Translations under genes and position numbers: made by a program
Origin: Desulfomonilaceae bacterium
GTDB taxonomy: Bacteria; Desulfobacterota; Desulfomonilia; Desulfomonilales; Desulfomonilaceae
NCBI GenBank assembly: GCA_031082285.1
Contig: JAVHLK010000024.1
Location: 17,332-59,566, forward strand
Length of the DNA stretch: 42,235 nucleotides
Direction: 5' to 3'
Shown here: positions 25,455-34,881 of the stretch, piece by piece
Position numbering within the stretch: the stretch's first letter is position 1
Layout of the letters: each line of letters starts with the position of its first letter
The notes under the pieces: model-generated
Seen by the model: only the letters and a program-made list of their open reading frames with translations
What the model was told of the DNA's origin: nothing
The model's database searches: none

Positions 25455-27173
25455 ATGCCGTACGACGCAAAGCCCTGGTTGAAATCGTATGATGTCGGCG
25501 TACCCGCGACCGTGGAAGCCCCTGAAATCTCCTTCCCAACACACTTCGACGAAATAGTTGCCGCGTATCCGGATAGGCCGGCACTGCACTTCTACGGTAC
25601 AACCCTGACCTTCAAGCAGTTGCAGGCTCAGTCCAACCGTGTCGCTCAGGCCCTTGTCGCCCATGGATGCGGACCCGGCGACGTGGTCGGCATCAACCTT
25701 CCCAACATCCCGCAGTACCTCATTGCTCAAGTGGGAGCCGCCAAGGCCGGTTGTGCCTCGTCGGGCATGTCGCCTCTCCTCACGGCACGAGAATTGCGCT
25801 ACCAGTTGAACGACAGCAAGGCAAAAGCTCTGTTCACTCTGGACGCAATCTTCGAACATCGGCTTGCCGGCACGGCGAACGAGATTCCGGCGCTCAAACT
25901 CGTGGCGGTCGCGGGAATACTCGATTACTTGCCCTGGATCAAACGCATACTGGGGAGGCTTTTGAAGAAGGCGCCCCATGGAAAAATCGGTCCCTTGGCC
26001 GATAAGACGGTCGTACGGTTCAGTCGTATTCTCGCGGATTATCCGGACACTTCACCTGAGGCGGCCCCGGGCCTGGACGACCCTTTCCTTGTCCAATACA
26101 CGGGAGGCACTACAGGGGTGCCCAAAGGCACGATCCTCACGCATCGAAACCTGGCCGTAAACCAAGCCCAAATCGAGACATGGACCAAACCGGAATACGG
26201 ATCCGAAGTCTTTCTGTCGGGTTTTCCCCTGTTTCACCTGGCAGGGCTGGCAATGGGCCTTGCCGCGTTGGCCACGGCATCCGCGCAGGTGTTGATACCC
26301 AACCCGCGGGACACCGGGTTTATCGTAAAGCAGATTGCGGTATACGGACCGACGGTGCTCGTCAACGTACCATCGTTGTACATGATGCTCATGGAAGACC
26401 CCGGCTTTCAGAAGCTGGATTTTTCATCCTTGAAATTCTGTCTGTCCGGCGCTTCCCCTTTTCCAAGCGACTCTATTCTGGAATTGGAACGCATCATCGG
26501 AAAGGGGAAGGTGATGGAAGTGTACGGTCTCACCGAGTCGAGTCCCATCATCACCATGAATCCCCGATTCGGCCCAAAGAAGATAGGTTCGGTGGGGTTG
26601 CCCGTTTCAGGCACGGACGTACGCCTGGTAGATCTGGAGAACGGCACGACTCCGGTCCCGTTGAGAGAAGAGGGAGAACTGATCGCCTCGGGCGGGCAGG
26701 TTATGAAAGGCTATCTGAACAAGCCCGAAGAGACGAGCATAGCCCTGCGGGAGCATGACGGAAAGGTGTGGCTTCACACCGGGGACGTGGCACGAATGGA
26801 CGAAGACGGGTTCTTCTACATCGTCGACCGGACCAAAGACATGCTGAACGTGGGCGGCTTCAAGGTGTTTTCCCGAGAGGTGGAAGAAAAACTCTACGAA
26901 CACCCGGCAATCGAGTTCTGCGCCATCATCGGTCTTCCCAATACTCGCCGTCCCGGGACGGACATCGTCAAATTGGTTGTCCAAGTGAGCCGGTCCCATC
27001 GGGCGAGAAACGATGAAGAAGTCAAAGCCGACATCCTGAGTTTCGCGAGAGAGAACTTTTCACCTTTCAAAGTCCCGAAGATCATAGAATTCGTCGAGGA
27101 GATGCCTTTGACCGTCGTCGGCAAGGTGGATAAGAAAGCCCTCAGGTCCCACATCGGCAATGAGGGATCATGA
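25455..27173 (+). CDS. Long-chain fatty-acid-CoA ligase (AMP-binding), copy 2
   Basis: A 572-residue paralogue of the ligase at 22104, with the same architecture. The P-loop YTGGTTGVPKG is at residues 215-225, then VMEVYGLTESSPIITMNPRF, VWLHTGDVARMDEDGFFYIV, DRTKDMLNVGGFKVFSREVE and the terminal Lys in EEMPLTVVGKVDKKALRSH. Start ATG 25455 is set by AAGGAGG 7 nt upstream and by alignment with copy 1; the frame is open a further 21 codons. The two differ most in the N-terminal 60 residues and in the acyl pocket region, which suggests different substrates. Confidence 0.95.
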   Translation: MPYDAKPWLKSYDVGVPATVEAPEISFPTHFDEIVAAYPDRPALHFYGTTLTFKQLQAQSNRVAQALVAHGCGPGDVVGINLPNIPQYLIAQVGAAKAGCASSGMSPLLTARELRYQLNDSKAKALFTLDAIFEHRLAGTANEIPALKLVAVAGILDYLPWIKRILGRLLKKAPHGKIGPLADKTVVRFSRILADYPDTSPEAAPGLDDPFLVQYTGGTTGVPKGTILTHRNLAVNQAQIETWTKPEYGSEVFLSGFPLFHLAGLAMGLAALATASAQVLIPNPRDTGFIVKQIAVYGPTVLVNVPSLYMMLMEDPGFQKLDFSSLKFCLSGASPFPSDSILELERIIGKGKVMEVYGLTESSPIITMNPRFGPKKIGSVGLPVSGTDVRLVDLENGTTPVPLREEGELIASGGQVMKGYLNKPEETSIALREHDGKVWLHTGDVARMDEDGFFYIVDRTKDMLNVGGFKVFSREVEEKLYEHPAIEFCAIIGLPNTRRPGTDIVKLVVQVSRSHRARNDEEVKADILSFARENFSPFKVPKIIEFVEEMPLTVVGKVDKKALRSHIGNEGS

Positions 27174-27275
27174 ACGTCGGGCTCGAGAGATCCTGATGCC
27201 CCGCGCATTAATCGCATTGCTTCCGTGAAGCACCGTGGCCGCGAACCGCAACGCACACACGAATGGGGTCGGTAA

Positions 27276-28850
27276 GTGGAACGAACCATACTGTCGATCG
27301 ATTGTGGAACCCAAAGCCTGAGAGCACTCCTTTTTACCTTGGATGGTGAACTTCTCGACAAGAAGCGGGTGGAGTACGAGCCGTACTTCAGCCCCAGGCC
27401 GGGATGGGCGGAACAGGACCCCGAGCTGTTCTGGAAAAGCCTTTGCAGCGCGTGCCGCGCTTTGAGCGAAAAGCGTCCCGATCTGTTCAAGACGATTCTG
27501 GGAGTGGGGGTGACCTCTCAGCGCGACAGCATGGTGAATGTGGATGAAAACGGCAATCCTCTTCGTCCGGTGATCACGTGGCTTGACCAGCGAAAAGCGA
27601 AACAGGTCTACACTCCGCCGGGCATATTGCGGCTTATGTACCGTGCAGTGGGAATGGAAGAGGCGATCGTGAAAGCTCAGACGGACGGAAAATGCAACTG
27701 GATCATGCAGTACCAGCCGGAAGTCTGGGAACGGACGTACAAGTACCTTCAGGTATCGGGATTTCTCAATTTCAGATTGACGGGGCAATTTCGCGATTCC
27801 GTAGCTTCTCAGATCGGCCATATCCCGTTCAATTACAAGAAGATGAGGTGGGCCACGCGACGCGAGCTGTCGGCGAAGCTGTTCCCGATCGACGCGGGCA
27901 AGTTGCCGGAGGTCGTCAGCCCCGGCGAGCTTATCGGAACCGTAACCAGGGCCGCGTCCGAGAAAACCGGCATTCCCCAAGGGGTTCCGGTGGTGGCCTG
28001 CGGTTCCGACAAGGGGTGCGAGACCATTGGAATGGGGGTGGTGGACGAAACCTCGGCCAGTCTGAGCTTTGGAACCACCGCCACGGTTCAGACGACTTCC
28101 AAGAGATACTTTGAACCGCTGAGGTTCATGCCCCCGTACCCGGCTCCCATCCCCGGCCGTTACAATCCCGAAGTCGAGATCTTCAGAGGCTATTGGATGA
28201 TCACCTGGTTCAAGAACGAGTTCGGCTACCGCGAAGTGCTCGAAGCTCGGGACAAGGGGGTCGAGCCCGAGGAGTTGCTCAACGACGTACTGACCGAGGT
28301 CCCGGCCGGTTCCATGGGCTTGCTCGTTCAACCGTACTGGGGACCGGGATTAAAACAACCTGCGGCCAAGGGAGCCATGATCGGTTTCGGAGATGTTCAC
28401 AGAAAGGCTCATGTGTATCGCGCGGTCATCGAGGGGTTGAGCTACGCACTGCTGGACGGGCTGGAAAAAATAAGGAAGGCGGGAAAATGCAGGATGGAGA
28501 GAGTCGCCGTATCGGGGGGAGCGTCTCAGAGCGATGAGATATGTCGCATCTCGGCCGATATATTCGATCTTCCGTTGGCCAGGGGCAAGACATACGAAAC
28601 GTCCGGACTGGGAGCGGCCATCGTGACCGCGGTCGGTCTGGGGAAGTATTCTTCATTCGGATCCGCGATAGAACGGATGGTTCGTTACGATGTATTCTTT
28701 GAGCCCGATCCGCGGAATGCAGCCATGTACAGGCAAATCTACGAGAGGGTGTATAAGAAAATGTACAGGGCCCTCAGTCCGCTCTACCGGGAGATCCGAG
28801 CCATTACGGGCTATCCGGAAGGCCCATCGGCTGGAGAGCGTCACCCATGA
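27276..28850 (+). CDS. FGGY-family carbohydrate kinase
   Basis: A 524-residue kinase of the glycerol/xylulokinase superfamily. The N-terminal ATPase lobe starts TILSIDCGTQSLRALLFTLD, followed by GVGVTSQRDSMVNVDENGNP and WLDQRKAK. The catalytic Asp is in VACGSDKGCETIGMG (Asp245), and the C-lobe adenosine motif is RVAVSGGASQSDEICRISAD. The second half matches FGGY_C, with a long insert around PYPAPIPGRYNPEVEIF. The GTG start has only a weak ribosome-binding site. Its stop overlaps the start of the alkyl-DHAP-synthase homologue (ATGA), so their functions are probably linked; phosphorylation of a glycerol, dihydroxyacetone or alkylglycerol substrate is an inference. Family substrates are polyols and ketoses. 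Confidence 0.93.
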   Translation: MERTILSIDCGTQSLRALLFTLDGELLDKKRVEYEPYFSPRPGWAEQDPELFWKSLCSACRALSEKRPDLFKTILGVGVTSQRDSMVNVDENGNPLRPVITWLDQRKAKQVYTPPGILRLMYRAVGMEEAIVKAQTDGKCNWIMQYQPEVWERTYKYLQVSGFLNFRLTGQFRDSVASQIGHIPFNYKKMRWATRRELSAKLFPIDAGKLPEVVSPGELIGTVTRAASEKTGIPQGVPVVACGSDKGCETIGMGVVDETSASLSFGTTATVQTTSKRYFEPLRFMPPYPAPIPGRYNPEVEIFRGYWMITWFKNEFGYREVLEARDKGVEPEELLNDVLTEVPAGSMGLLVQPYWGPGLKQPAAKGAMIGFGDVHRKAHVYRAVIEGLSYALLDGLEKIRKAGKCRMERVAVSGGASQSDEICRISADIFDLPLARGKTYETSGLGAAIVTAVGLGKYSSFGSAIERMVRYDVFFEPDPRNAAMYRQIYERVYKKMYRALSPLYREIRAITGYPEGPSAGERHP

Positions 28851-30565
28851 AAGGCAACCGCGAATTCTCTCCCGACTGGTCCGAGAAACCTCCGGACCCG
28901 GGAACCTACAGGTCCATTTTCAAATGGGGCGGGCCGGATACGTTCAAGCATCCGAATCGGAAACTGTACGCCGTGCTCAAGGACAGGCTTCAGTTAACGG
29001 ACGATTGTTTCAAGTCCCGACGAAAAGAGGGACGGGAACGGGTGGTACTCAACAGGCCGATTCGCCTCGGGGATGAACACATTGACGGTTTGAGACGCAT
29101 CGTGGGTGAGGTCAACGTTGCGGTGGACGATTATTCCCGCGCCAAGTTCTCCGGCGGCAAGACCACGGAAGAGGCTCTCATGTTGAGGCGAGGGATGCCG
29201 AGGACTGTCGGGGACGTGGTAGTGCACCCCCGGGACAAGAACGATGTGCGTAACATCGTTGACTATTGCGGAGAGCACGGCATCCCCGTCTATGTGTACG
29301 GAGGGGGCTCCTCGGTCACATTCGGGTTGGAAGCGGTGAAGGGCGGAATCGTCATGGTGATGAGCACGCACTTGAATCGCGTGCTGAACTTCAATGAAGC
29401 GGATCAGACGATTACCGTGGAAGCGGGTATCATGGGGCCGCAGTACGAGGCGATGCTCAATGACGCTCCCCGGGTATTCAACGCGAAGAGGAGATACACC
29501 TGCGGCCACTTTCCTCAGTCTTTTGAATACTCATCAGTCGGTGGGTGGATCGTGACGCTCGGATCGGGTCAGCAATCGACATACTATGGAGACATCTATG
29601 ATATCGTCGTGAGCCAGGAGTACATAACGCCGGCCGGTGTCTTCAAGACCCTCGAATACCCGGCTACCGCGACAGGCCCGAAGATCAACGACATAATGAA
29701 AGGAAGCGAAGGGGCCTTCGGCATCCTTGTGGCCGCGACCCTCAAGATATTCCGGTACATGCCTGAAAACCGCCGGAGATTCGCCTTCATGTTTCCTACC
29801 TGGCACGCGGCGGTGGACGCAGCCCGGGAGACGAGTCAGGGCGAATTCGGAATGCCGTCCGTGTTCAGGATCTCCGACCCCGAGGAGACCGATGTCGCAC
29901 TCAAGCTCTATGGGATAGACGGGTCGATTCTCGATTCCCTCATGAAGCTGAGAGGGTACGCTCCCATGCAGCGTTGTCTGCTTATCGGGACGGCCGACGG
30001 GGAACGGCGATTCGCCGCGAACGTCAAGAATCGGGTGAAGAAGGTCTGCCGGGCTCACGGAGCAATGTATCTCAGCGGGTATCCCGTGAAAAAATGGGAG
30101 CACGGACGATACACCGATCCGTACATGAGAGAGGACCTCAACGATTTTGGAATCATTATCGACACTCTTGAGACAGGCGTGACGTGGGACGGCTTTCACC
30201 GCCTTCATGAAGGCGTGACGCGATTCATTAAGACCCGTCCCAATACGATCTGTATGGCGCACGGTTCACATTTCTACCCGCAGGGCACAAACCTCTATTT
30301 CATTTTCATACTGCAAGAGGACGAAATTGATGACTATAGAGACTTTCACGGGAAAATCGTCGACCGAATCGTAGAATACGGGGGATCGTTGAGCCACCAT
30401 CACGGTGTGGGGAAATTGCTGGCACCCTGGATGGAGCCGCATCTGGGAACCGTACAAATGAATACGTTGCGGGCTCTGAAACGCCATTTCGATCCCAAGA
30501 ACATCATGAATCCCGGGGGCACGTTGGGCCTCGATCTTCCTGATACGGGCCTGCGGAAACGGTGA
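28847..30565 (+). CDS. Alkyl-DHAP synthase-like FAD enzyme
   Basis: A 572-residue flavoprotein of the vanillyl-alcohol-oxidase/AGPS group. The PP loop is VYVYGGGSSVTFGLEAVKGG (about residues 149-168). The FAD-binding region continues TVEAGIMGPQYEAML, SSVGGWIVTLGSGQQSTYYG and ATGPKINDIMKGSEGAFGIL. The last reads like human AGPS STGPDIHHFIMGSEGTLG. The catalytic His tract is GGSLSHHHGVGKLLAPWM (His517-519), identical in core to AGPS. AGPS swaps the acyl chain of acyl-DHAP for a fatty alcohol, making an ether bond. No signal peptide or PTS is seen. Ether-lipid synthesis is inferred; a D-lactate-dehydrogenase-like oxidation is the alternative. It is translationally coupled to the FGGY kinase. Confidence 0.88.
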   Translation: MKGNREFSPDWSEKPPDPGTYRSIFKWGGPDTFKHPNRKLYAVLKDRLQLTDDCFKSRRKEGRERVVLNRPIRLGDEHIDGLRRIVGEVNVAVDDYSRAKFSGGKTTEEALMLRRGMPRTVGDVVVHPRDKNDVRNIVDYCGEHGIPVYVYGGGSSVTFGLEAVKGGIVMVMSTHLNRVLNFNEADQTITVEAGIMGPQYEAMLNDAPRVFNAKRRYTCGHFPQSFEYSSVGGWIVTLGSGQQSTYYGDIYDIVVSQEYITPAGVFKTLEYPATATGPKINDIMKGSEGAFGILVAATLKIFRYMPENRRRFAFMFPTWHAAVDAARETSQGEFGMPSVFRISDPEETDVALKLYGIDGSILDSLMKLRGYAPMQRCLLIGTADGERRFAANVKNRVKKVCRAHGAMYLSGYPVKKWEHGRYTDPYMREDLNDFGIIIDTLETGVTWDGFHRLHEGVTRFIKTRPNTICMAHGSHFYPQGTNLYFIFILQEDEIDDYRDFHGKIVDRIVEYGGSLSHHHGVGKLLAPWMEPHLGTVQMNTLRALKRHFDPKNIMNPGGTLGLDLPDTGLRKR

Positions 30566-30824
30566 TGCCGCGTGCCCGCCGACCCTCCTCATGCAAACTC
30601 GAGCCTTCACGGCGAAGGAACCGAATCATTCCAACAGTGTCACATATGCGTAAGTTCGGTCGCGTATCGTCACTTTGGTTAGTTGCCGGAGCTTGACGTG
30701 GAGGTCCGAATCCGATATTCACCCGTGGGGCCCGGCTCGAAAGCATCGGAAACGTCAATACTCGATGAATGGCGGCCCCCTTCGGATCTTTGTTGCTGCC
30801 GAGCATTATTTCGCGGAGGCTTCT

Positions 30825-33479
30825 ATGAGAGTACCTTTTCCGATAAAGTACATTCACGCGGCAGTTGTCCTGCTCGCCATACTGGTCACCATTCCTCTAT
30901 ACACGGAGGCTCGCGACACTACCTTGACCCGATACACCTTACCCAATGGACTCGATGTGCTCGTCAAACAGGACCCGGCCCGAAAGGTGGTCACCATACA
31001 GATGTGGGTCCTTGTGGGGAGCGCGGATGAAGAGGCGGAACAGCGGGGCATCAGTCACCTGATCGAACACATGGCCTTCAAGGGAACCGAGAGGCGCGGC
31101 GTCGGCCGGATCGCTTCGGAGATTGAAGCTCTCGGCGGCCATACCAATGCGTACACGGGTTGGGATCGTACGGTTTTCTTTGTGACGGTCCCTTCGGACA
31201 AGGTGTTGCAAGGCCTTGATATTATTACCGACGCAGTCCTCAATCCGGTCATCGATCCGGTAGAACTGGAGAAAGAGAAACAGGTGGTGCTTGAAGAGAT
31301 CCTGGAGTCTGAGGAACGGCCCGCCAGGAAGGCAAGCAAGCTCCTGTTCGACACGGCATACGAGAAAAGTCCGTACAAGTATCCCGTTATCGGGTACAAC
31401 GAGACTGTGGAAAAATTCACCCGCGACGACATCATGGCGTTTCGAAAGAGATGGTACGCGCCGCAGAACATGTTCATGATTGTCGTGGGAGATGTGGATC
31501 CCGACAAGATCCGTCCGGAAATTGAGAAGATGACCCGGGATTTCCAGGCCGCCCGATTCGTGCCCGCCAGGCGGGAGATCGAGCCGCCTCAGACGGAAAC
31601 ACGCAGTGCACTGATCAGAGAAGACAATGCAAGGGAGACACGGCTCCTCATGGGCTTTCACGTGCCCTCCGCACGGGGTGCCGACGTCAACGCACTTGAC
31701 CTGGCTGCGGACATTCTCGGGTCTCGGGAAAGCTCCAGATTAATCGAAGTATTGAAAAAGGAAAAACAGCTGGTCAACTCGATCCATGCCTCTTCGATAA
31801 CACCCCGGGAGCCCGGCTTGTTTGCAATTTCCGCCACTCTCGATGCACAGAACCTGGAACCTGCCGTGAACGCGATAATGGAAGAGCTGCAGAAGCTCGC
31901 GGCCAAGCCTCCCTCGGCACGGGAACTCGAAAGAGCCAAGATCAATATTGAATCGTCCTATCTCTATGACAAACAAACCGTCGGAGGCATGGCACGAAAT
32001 ATCGGCGCCTTTGAGGCGGACATGGGCGATGCGGAGTTCGAGGGTAGATACCTCAAGATCAACTCGGCCGTGACCGCGCCGGAAATTTCTCAGGCGGTGA
32101 AGAAATACCTTACGGCCGAAAATGCCACAGTGGCCGTGTTGATGCCCAAGGAGGATGCCCCGAACTTTCAAATCAGCCAACTGACCGATATCGTTCAATC
32201 GCACGCATCATCTCAGAGTAAGGCCGCGGAACGGGATTCCGAGTCGGAGGTCCTCACCCGGAGGCTTGCCAATGGATTGCGAGTCGTGTTGATCCCTGAC
32301 CGTTCAACCCCGGTCGTATCCTTCAGATTGGCGAGTTTGGGCGGAAAGCGCTTTGAAACGAAAGATACTCAGGGGATCATGAACTTCACTGCGAAGATGC
32401 TCAACAAGGGCACGGACACCATGACCGAAGACGAGATCGCACGAAAGGTCGAAGACATGGGCGGTCGGATCAACACTTTTTCCGGCTATGACTCCTTCGG
32501 CGTGGATGCGACCTTTTTCTCCAGAAACCTCGAGGACGGTTTGAAACTGTTGCTCGAACTCTACTCCGCGCCTTCTTTTCCGCAGGACAAGATGGAAAGG
32601 GAGAGGAGGCTGATCGTCAACAGCATAAAGACCGAACCGGACCGACCGATTCAGTTCGCCCTGAGACACCTGAATGAGACGCTGTTCACGAGTCACCCCT
32701 ATGGATATGCCTTACAGGGCACGCTTGATACGGTGGAGAAATTCACCGGAGACGATCTCATGGAAAATCACCGGCGTTTCGCGGTGCCGTCTAATACGGT
32801 CATCACGGGCGTGGGCGACATGGATGCGGACAAGGCTCTCGATGCGATCGCCAAGCTGTTCGGCACCATCCCGGAGAAGCCGGTGGAAGCTCCCGACGTA
32901 CCCGCCGAGGCCGCGCTGATGGAAATGAGAGAGAACATAGTGCGCCTGCCAAGGGCCAAGGCGCACCTGGCGGTCGGATTTCAAAGTACTACTCTGGATG
33001 ATGAAGATCGGTATGCCCTGGAAGTGCTCAGTACCGTCCTGTCGGGAATGGGAGGCCGTCTCTTTGTGGAACTGCGAGACAAGGAATCCCTTGCGTACAC
33101 GCTCACCTCGTTCGTCAGGCCCGGTAAGGACCCCGGGATGTTCGCGTTCTACATTGCCACGGACCCTGCCAAGGAGGACCAGGCTTTGAAAGGGCTGTTC
33201 AGGGAGATAGAACGCGTCCGGGAAGAGCCTGTCGGCAATGAGGAACTCGAACGGGCGATCAACAACGTGATAGGACGACGGCAGATTGCCCTTCAGAGCC
33301 CATGGGCCAGGGCGGAGAATATTGCGCTGAACGATCTGTACGGGCTGGGGCACGATTACGATCCGGAATTCAACAAGAGGATATCCCAGGTCACCGCGGA
33401 TCAGGTACTGAACGCGGCACGAAAATATCTCGACCCGGATCGTGCAGCCGTCGTGAAGATCGTACCGGAAGAGAAGTAG
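30825..33479 (+). CDS. Secreted M16-family zinc metallopeptidase (two-domain)
   Basis: An 884-residue protein with an N-terminal signal sequence (FPIKYIHAAVVLLAILVTIP, cleavage near TEA). The first M16 domain carries the inverted zinc motif HLIEH (residues 78-82), with Glu158 exactly 76 residues after the last His. The second M16 domain (from about residue 480, TRRLANGLRVVLIPDRSTPV) lacks the motif (NFTAK at the equivalent place) and is the structural partner. This is the pitrilysin/processing-protease arrangement of PqqL-like and YmxG-like two-domain proteins. It probably acts in the periplasm on peptides. GCGGAGG lies 6 nt before the ATG; the frame is open upstream, but that part has no homology. 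Confidence 0.95.
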   Translation: MRVPFPIKYIHAAVVLLAILVTIPLYTEARDTTLTRYTLPNGLDVLVKQDPARKVVTIQMWVLVGSADEEAEQRGISHLIEHMAFKGTERRGVGRIASEIEALGGHTNAYTGWDRTVFFVTVPSDKVLQGLDIITDAVLNPVIDPVELEKEKQVVLEEILESEERPARKASKLLFDTAYEKSPYKYPVIGYNETVEKFTRDDIMAFRKRWYAPQNMFMIVVGDVDPDKIRPEIEKMTRDFQAARFVPARREIEPPQTETRSALIREDNARETRLLMGFHVPSARGADVNALDLAADILGSRESSRLIEVLKKEKQLVNSIHASSITPREPGLFAISATLDAQNLEPAVNAIMEELQKLAAKPPSARELERAKINIESSYLYDKQTVGGMARNIGAFEADMGDAEFEGRYLKINSAVTAPEISQAVKKYLTAENATVAVLMPKEDAPNFQISQLTDIVQSHASSQSKAAERDSESEVLTRRLANGLRVVLIPDRSTPVVSFRLASLGGKRFETKDTQGIMNFTAKMLNKGTDTMTEDEIARKVEDMGGRINTFSGYDSFGVDATFFSRNLEDGLKLLLELYSAPSFPQDKMERERRLIVNSIKTEPDRPIQFALRHLNETLFTSHPYGYALQGTLDTVEKFTGDDLMENHRRFAVPSNTVITGVGDMDADKALDAIAKLFGTIPEKPVEAPDVPAEAALMEMRENIVRLPRAKAHLAVGFQSTTLDDEDRYALEVLSTVLSGMGGRLFVELRDKESLAYTLTSFVRPGKDPGMFAFYIATDPAKEDQALKGLFREIERVREEPVGNEELERAINNVIGRRQIALQSPWARAENIALNDLYGLGHDYDPEFNKRISQVTADQVLNAARKYLDPDRAAVVKIVPEEK

Positions 33480-33581
33480 GGACGCACCTATATGTGCTCC
33501 CTCTCGCTCCTGAGCTTTACACAAATATCTCGGACCGCCGGCACCGTGAGAATTAGCCGACTATAGGCAGACCGGTTCGGG

Positions 33582-33624
33582 AGGGCTTGTAGGGGTCCCG
33601 CGCAGAACGCGGGATGTCCGCCCT
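33582..33624. repeat. Palindrome between M16 and M20 genes
   Basis: TCCCGCG-CAGAA-CGCGGGA (33596-33614) is flanked by AGGGC and GCCCT arms, giving a two-step hairpin. It could serve as a bidirectional terminator between the convergent M16 and M20 genes, and is the third copy of the TCCCGCG...CGCGGGA module in the window. Confidence 0.65.
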
Positions 33625-33657
33625 AATCACCTCTCGACAGGGTCTCCAGCACCCGCC

Positions 33658-34881
33658 TTACGATCGGTCGGGCAACGTTATCTCGCCGTCGGCAAGCTTC
33701 ATCAGAAGAAGAGCGGCGAGCTTGGCTCGTTCCAAGAGACTGTCCAGAAAGACGTGCTCGCGAGGACTGTGAATATCCGCACCGCGCACGCCGAGGCTGT
33801 CTAGGACCGGTAGCCCGGCCGCGGCAAAATTGTTGCCGTCGCACGCGCCGCCGCCGGGATGCTGTTCGAGGGACAGCCCCAGGTCCCGACCGCATTGAAT
33901 CACGTGTTCCAACATCGCCCGTGAAGCCGAGTCCAGTACTTTCGGCGGTCTCAGGAATCCTCCACGGAGTTCCATGGAGATGCCGTCGATCAACTTGATG
34001 CCGTCGGTGACCCGTGCAAGGAACTCTTCAACGCGCCGTTGGTCCCTCTGTGTCTCCGCGCGCACGTTGAAACGGCATTCGGCACGGTCGGGAACCACGT
34101 TGACCGGGCCGCCGCCTTCCAAACACCCGACATTTACGGTCAAGCCGGATTCCGTGGACGCGAATGCATTCAACACGACGATAAACCATGCCAAGGCGTT
34201 GATTGCGTTGCGGCCGAGGTGTGGATCTCTTCCCGCGTGCGCGGCTTTCCCTCTGACGATGAGCTTGAAATTGCCCGAACCTTTGCGCTCCCCGACAAGA
34301 TGCCCGTTAGGGAAACAGGGCTCGAAGACGAGTCCGAGGTGGCTGATCGCGGCCGATTCGGCCAGCAGACGCGCAGAGCCCGGTGACCCGATCTCCTCAT
34401 CTGGGTTTATGAAGGCTTCCCAGCCCAGGTTACTGCTCCACGGACTTCTCTCGAACGCTTCCAGTGCCATGAGCATTACCACGATACCGCCCTTGGCGTC
34501 CGTCACACCCGGGCCCCTCAATATGTTGTCGTCGATCTTTTTCCAATGCTGAAACGGATGATCCGGCGGATAGACCGTGTCCATGTGACAACAGAGAAGC
34601 ACCCTCAAGGGAGCCGAGGGACGCTTCCGCACCCGGAGGGCCCTGGCCGGCAGAGATGGCGAAGCGTCCTCGAACAACGTAAGGGGCTCGTACCGGCGCA
34701 ACTCAAGCTCTTCCGAATCTCCGGCGAGGCCCTGAAACTCCTTTTTCACCGAGGCCAACATCGTCTCAAGGCCGGCCCTGTTCCCGCTCCCCGAATTGAT
34801 TTCGCACCAGGACATTAACAGACCGCACATCCGTTCGTACTGTGAATCGAGCCAATCGAGGTAGGGGGCGTAATCCGTCAT
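33658..34881 (-). CDS. M20-family metallopeptidase (carboxypeptidase G2-like)
   Basis: A 407-residue dizinc amidohydrolase. Zinc ligands and catalytic residues keep the spacing of Pseudomonas carboxypeptidase G2: His99-x-Asp101 (CCHMDTVYP), bridging Asp128 (GPGVTDAKGG), general base Glu162 and ligand Glu163 (DEEIGS), Glu187 (FEP), and a C-terminal His in DIHSPREH. The dimerisation lid is present (FKLIVRGKAAHAGRDPHLGR). Such enzymes remove C-terminal amino acids, for example glutamate from folates, or cleave aminoacyl-amides. No signal peptide is visible, so it is cytoplasmic. It converges on the M16 gene and starts at ATG 34881 with a weak ribosome-binding site. Confidence 0.93.
   Translation of the reverse strand: MTDYAPYLDWLDSQYERMCGLLMSWCEINSGSGNRAGLETMLASVKKEFQGLAGDSEELELRRYEPLTLFEDASPSLPARALRVRKRPSAPLRVLLCCHMDTVYPPDHPFQHWKKIDDNILRGPGVTDAKGGIVVMLMALEAFERSPWSSNLGWEAFINPDEEIGSPGSARLLAESAAISHLGLVFEPCFPNGHLVGERKGSGNFKLIVRGKAAHAGRDPHLGRNAINALAWFIVVLNAFASTESGLTVNVGCLEGGGPVNVVPDRAECRFNVRAETQRDQRRVEEFLARVTDGIKLIDGISMELRGGFLRPPKVLDSASRAMLEHVIQCGRDLGLSLEQHPGGGACDGNNFAAAGLPVLDSLGVRGADIHSPREHVFLDSLLERAKLAALLLMKLADGEITLPDRS

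Noticed and set aside
27168-28331. 387-codon minus-strand frame opposite the FGGY kinase
   Set aside because: Antisense shadow caused by GC-rich codon bias; no recognisable family.
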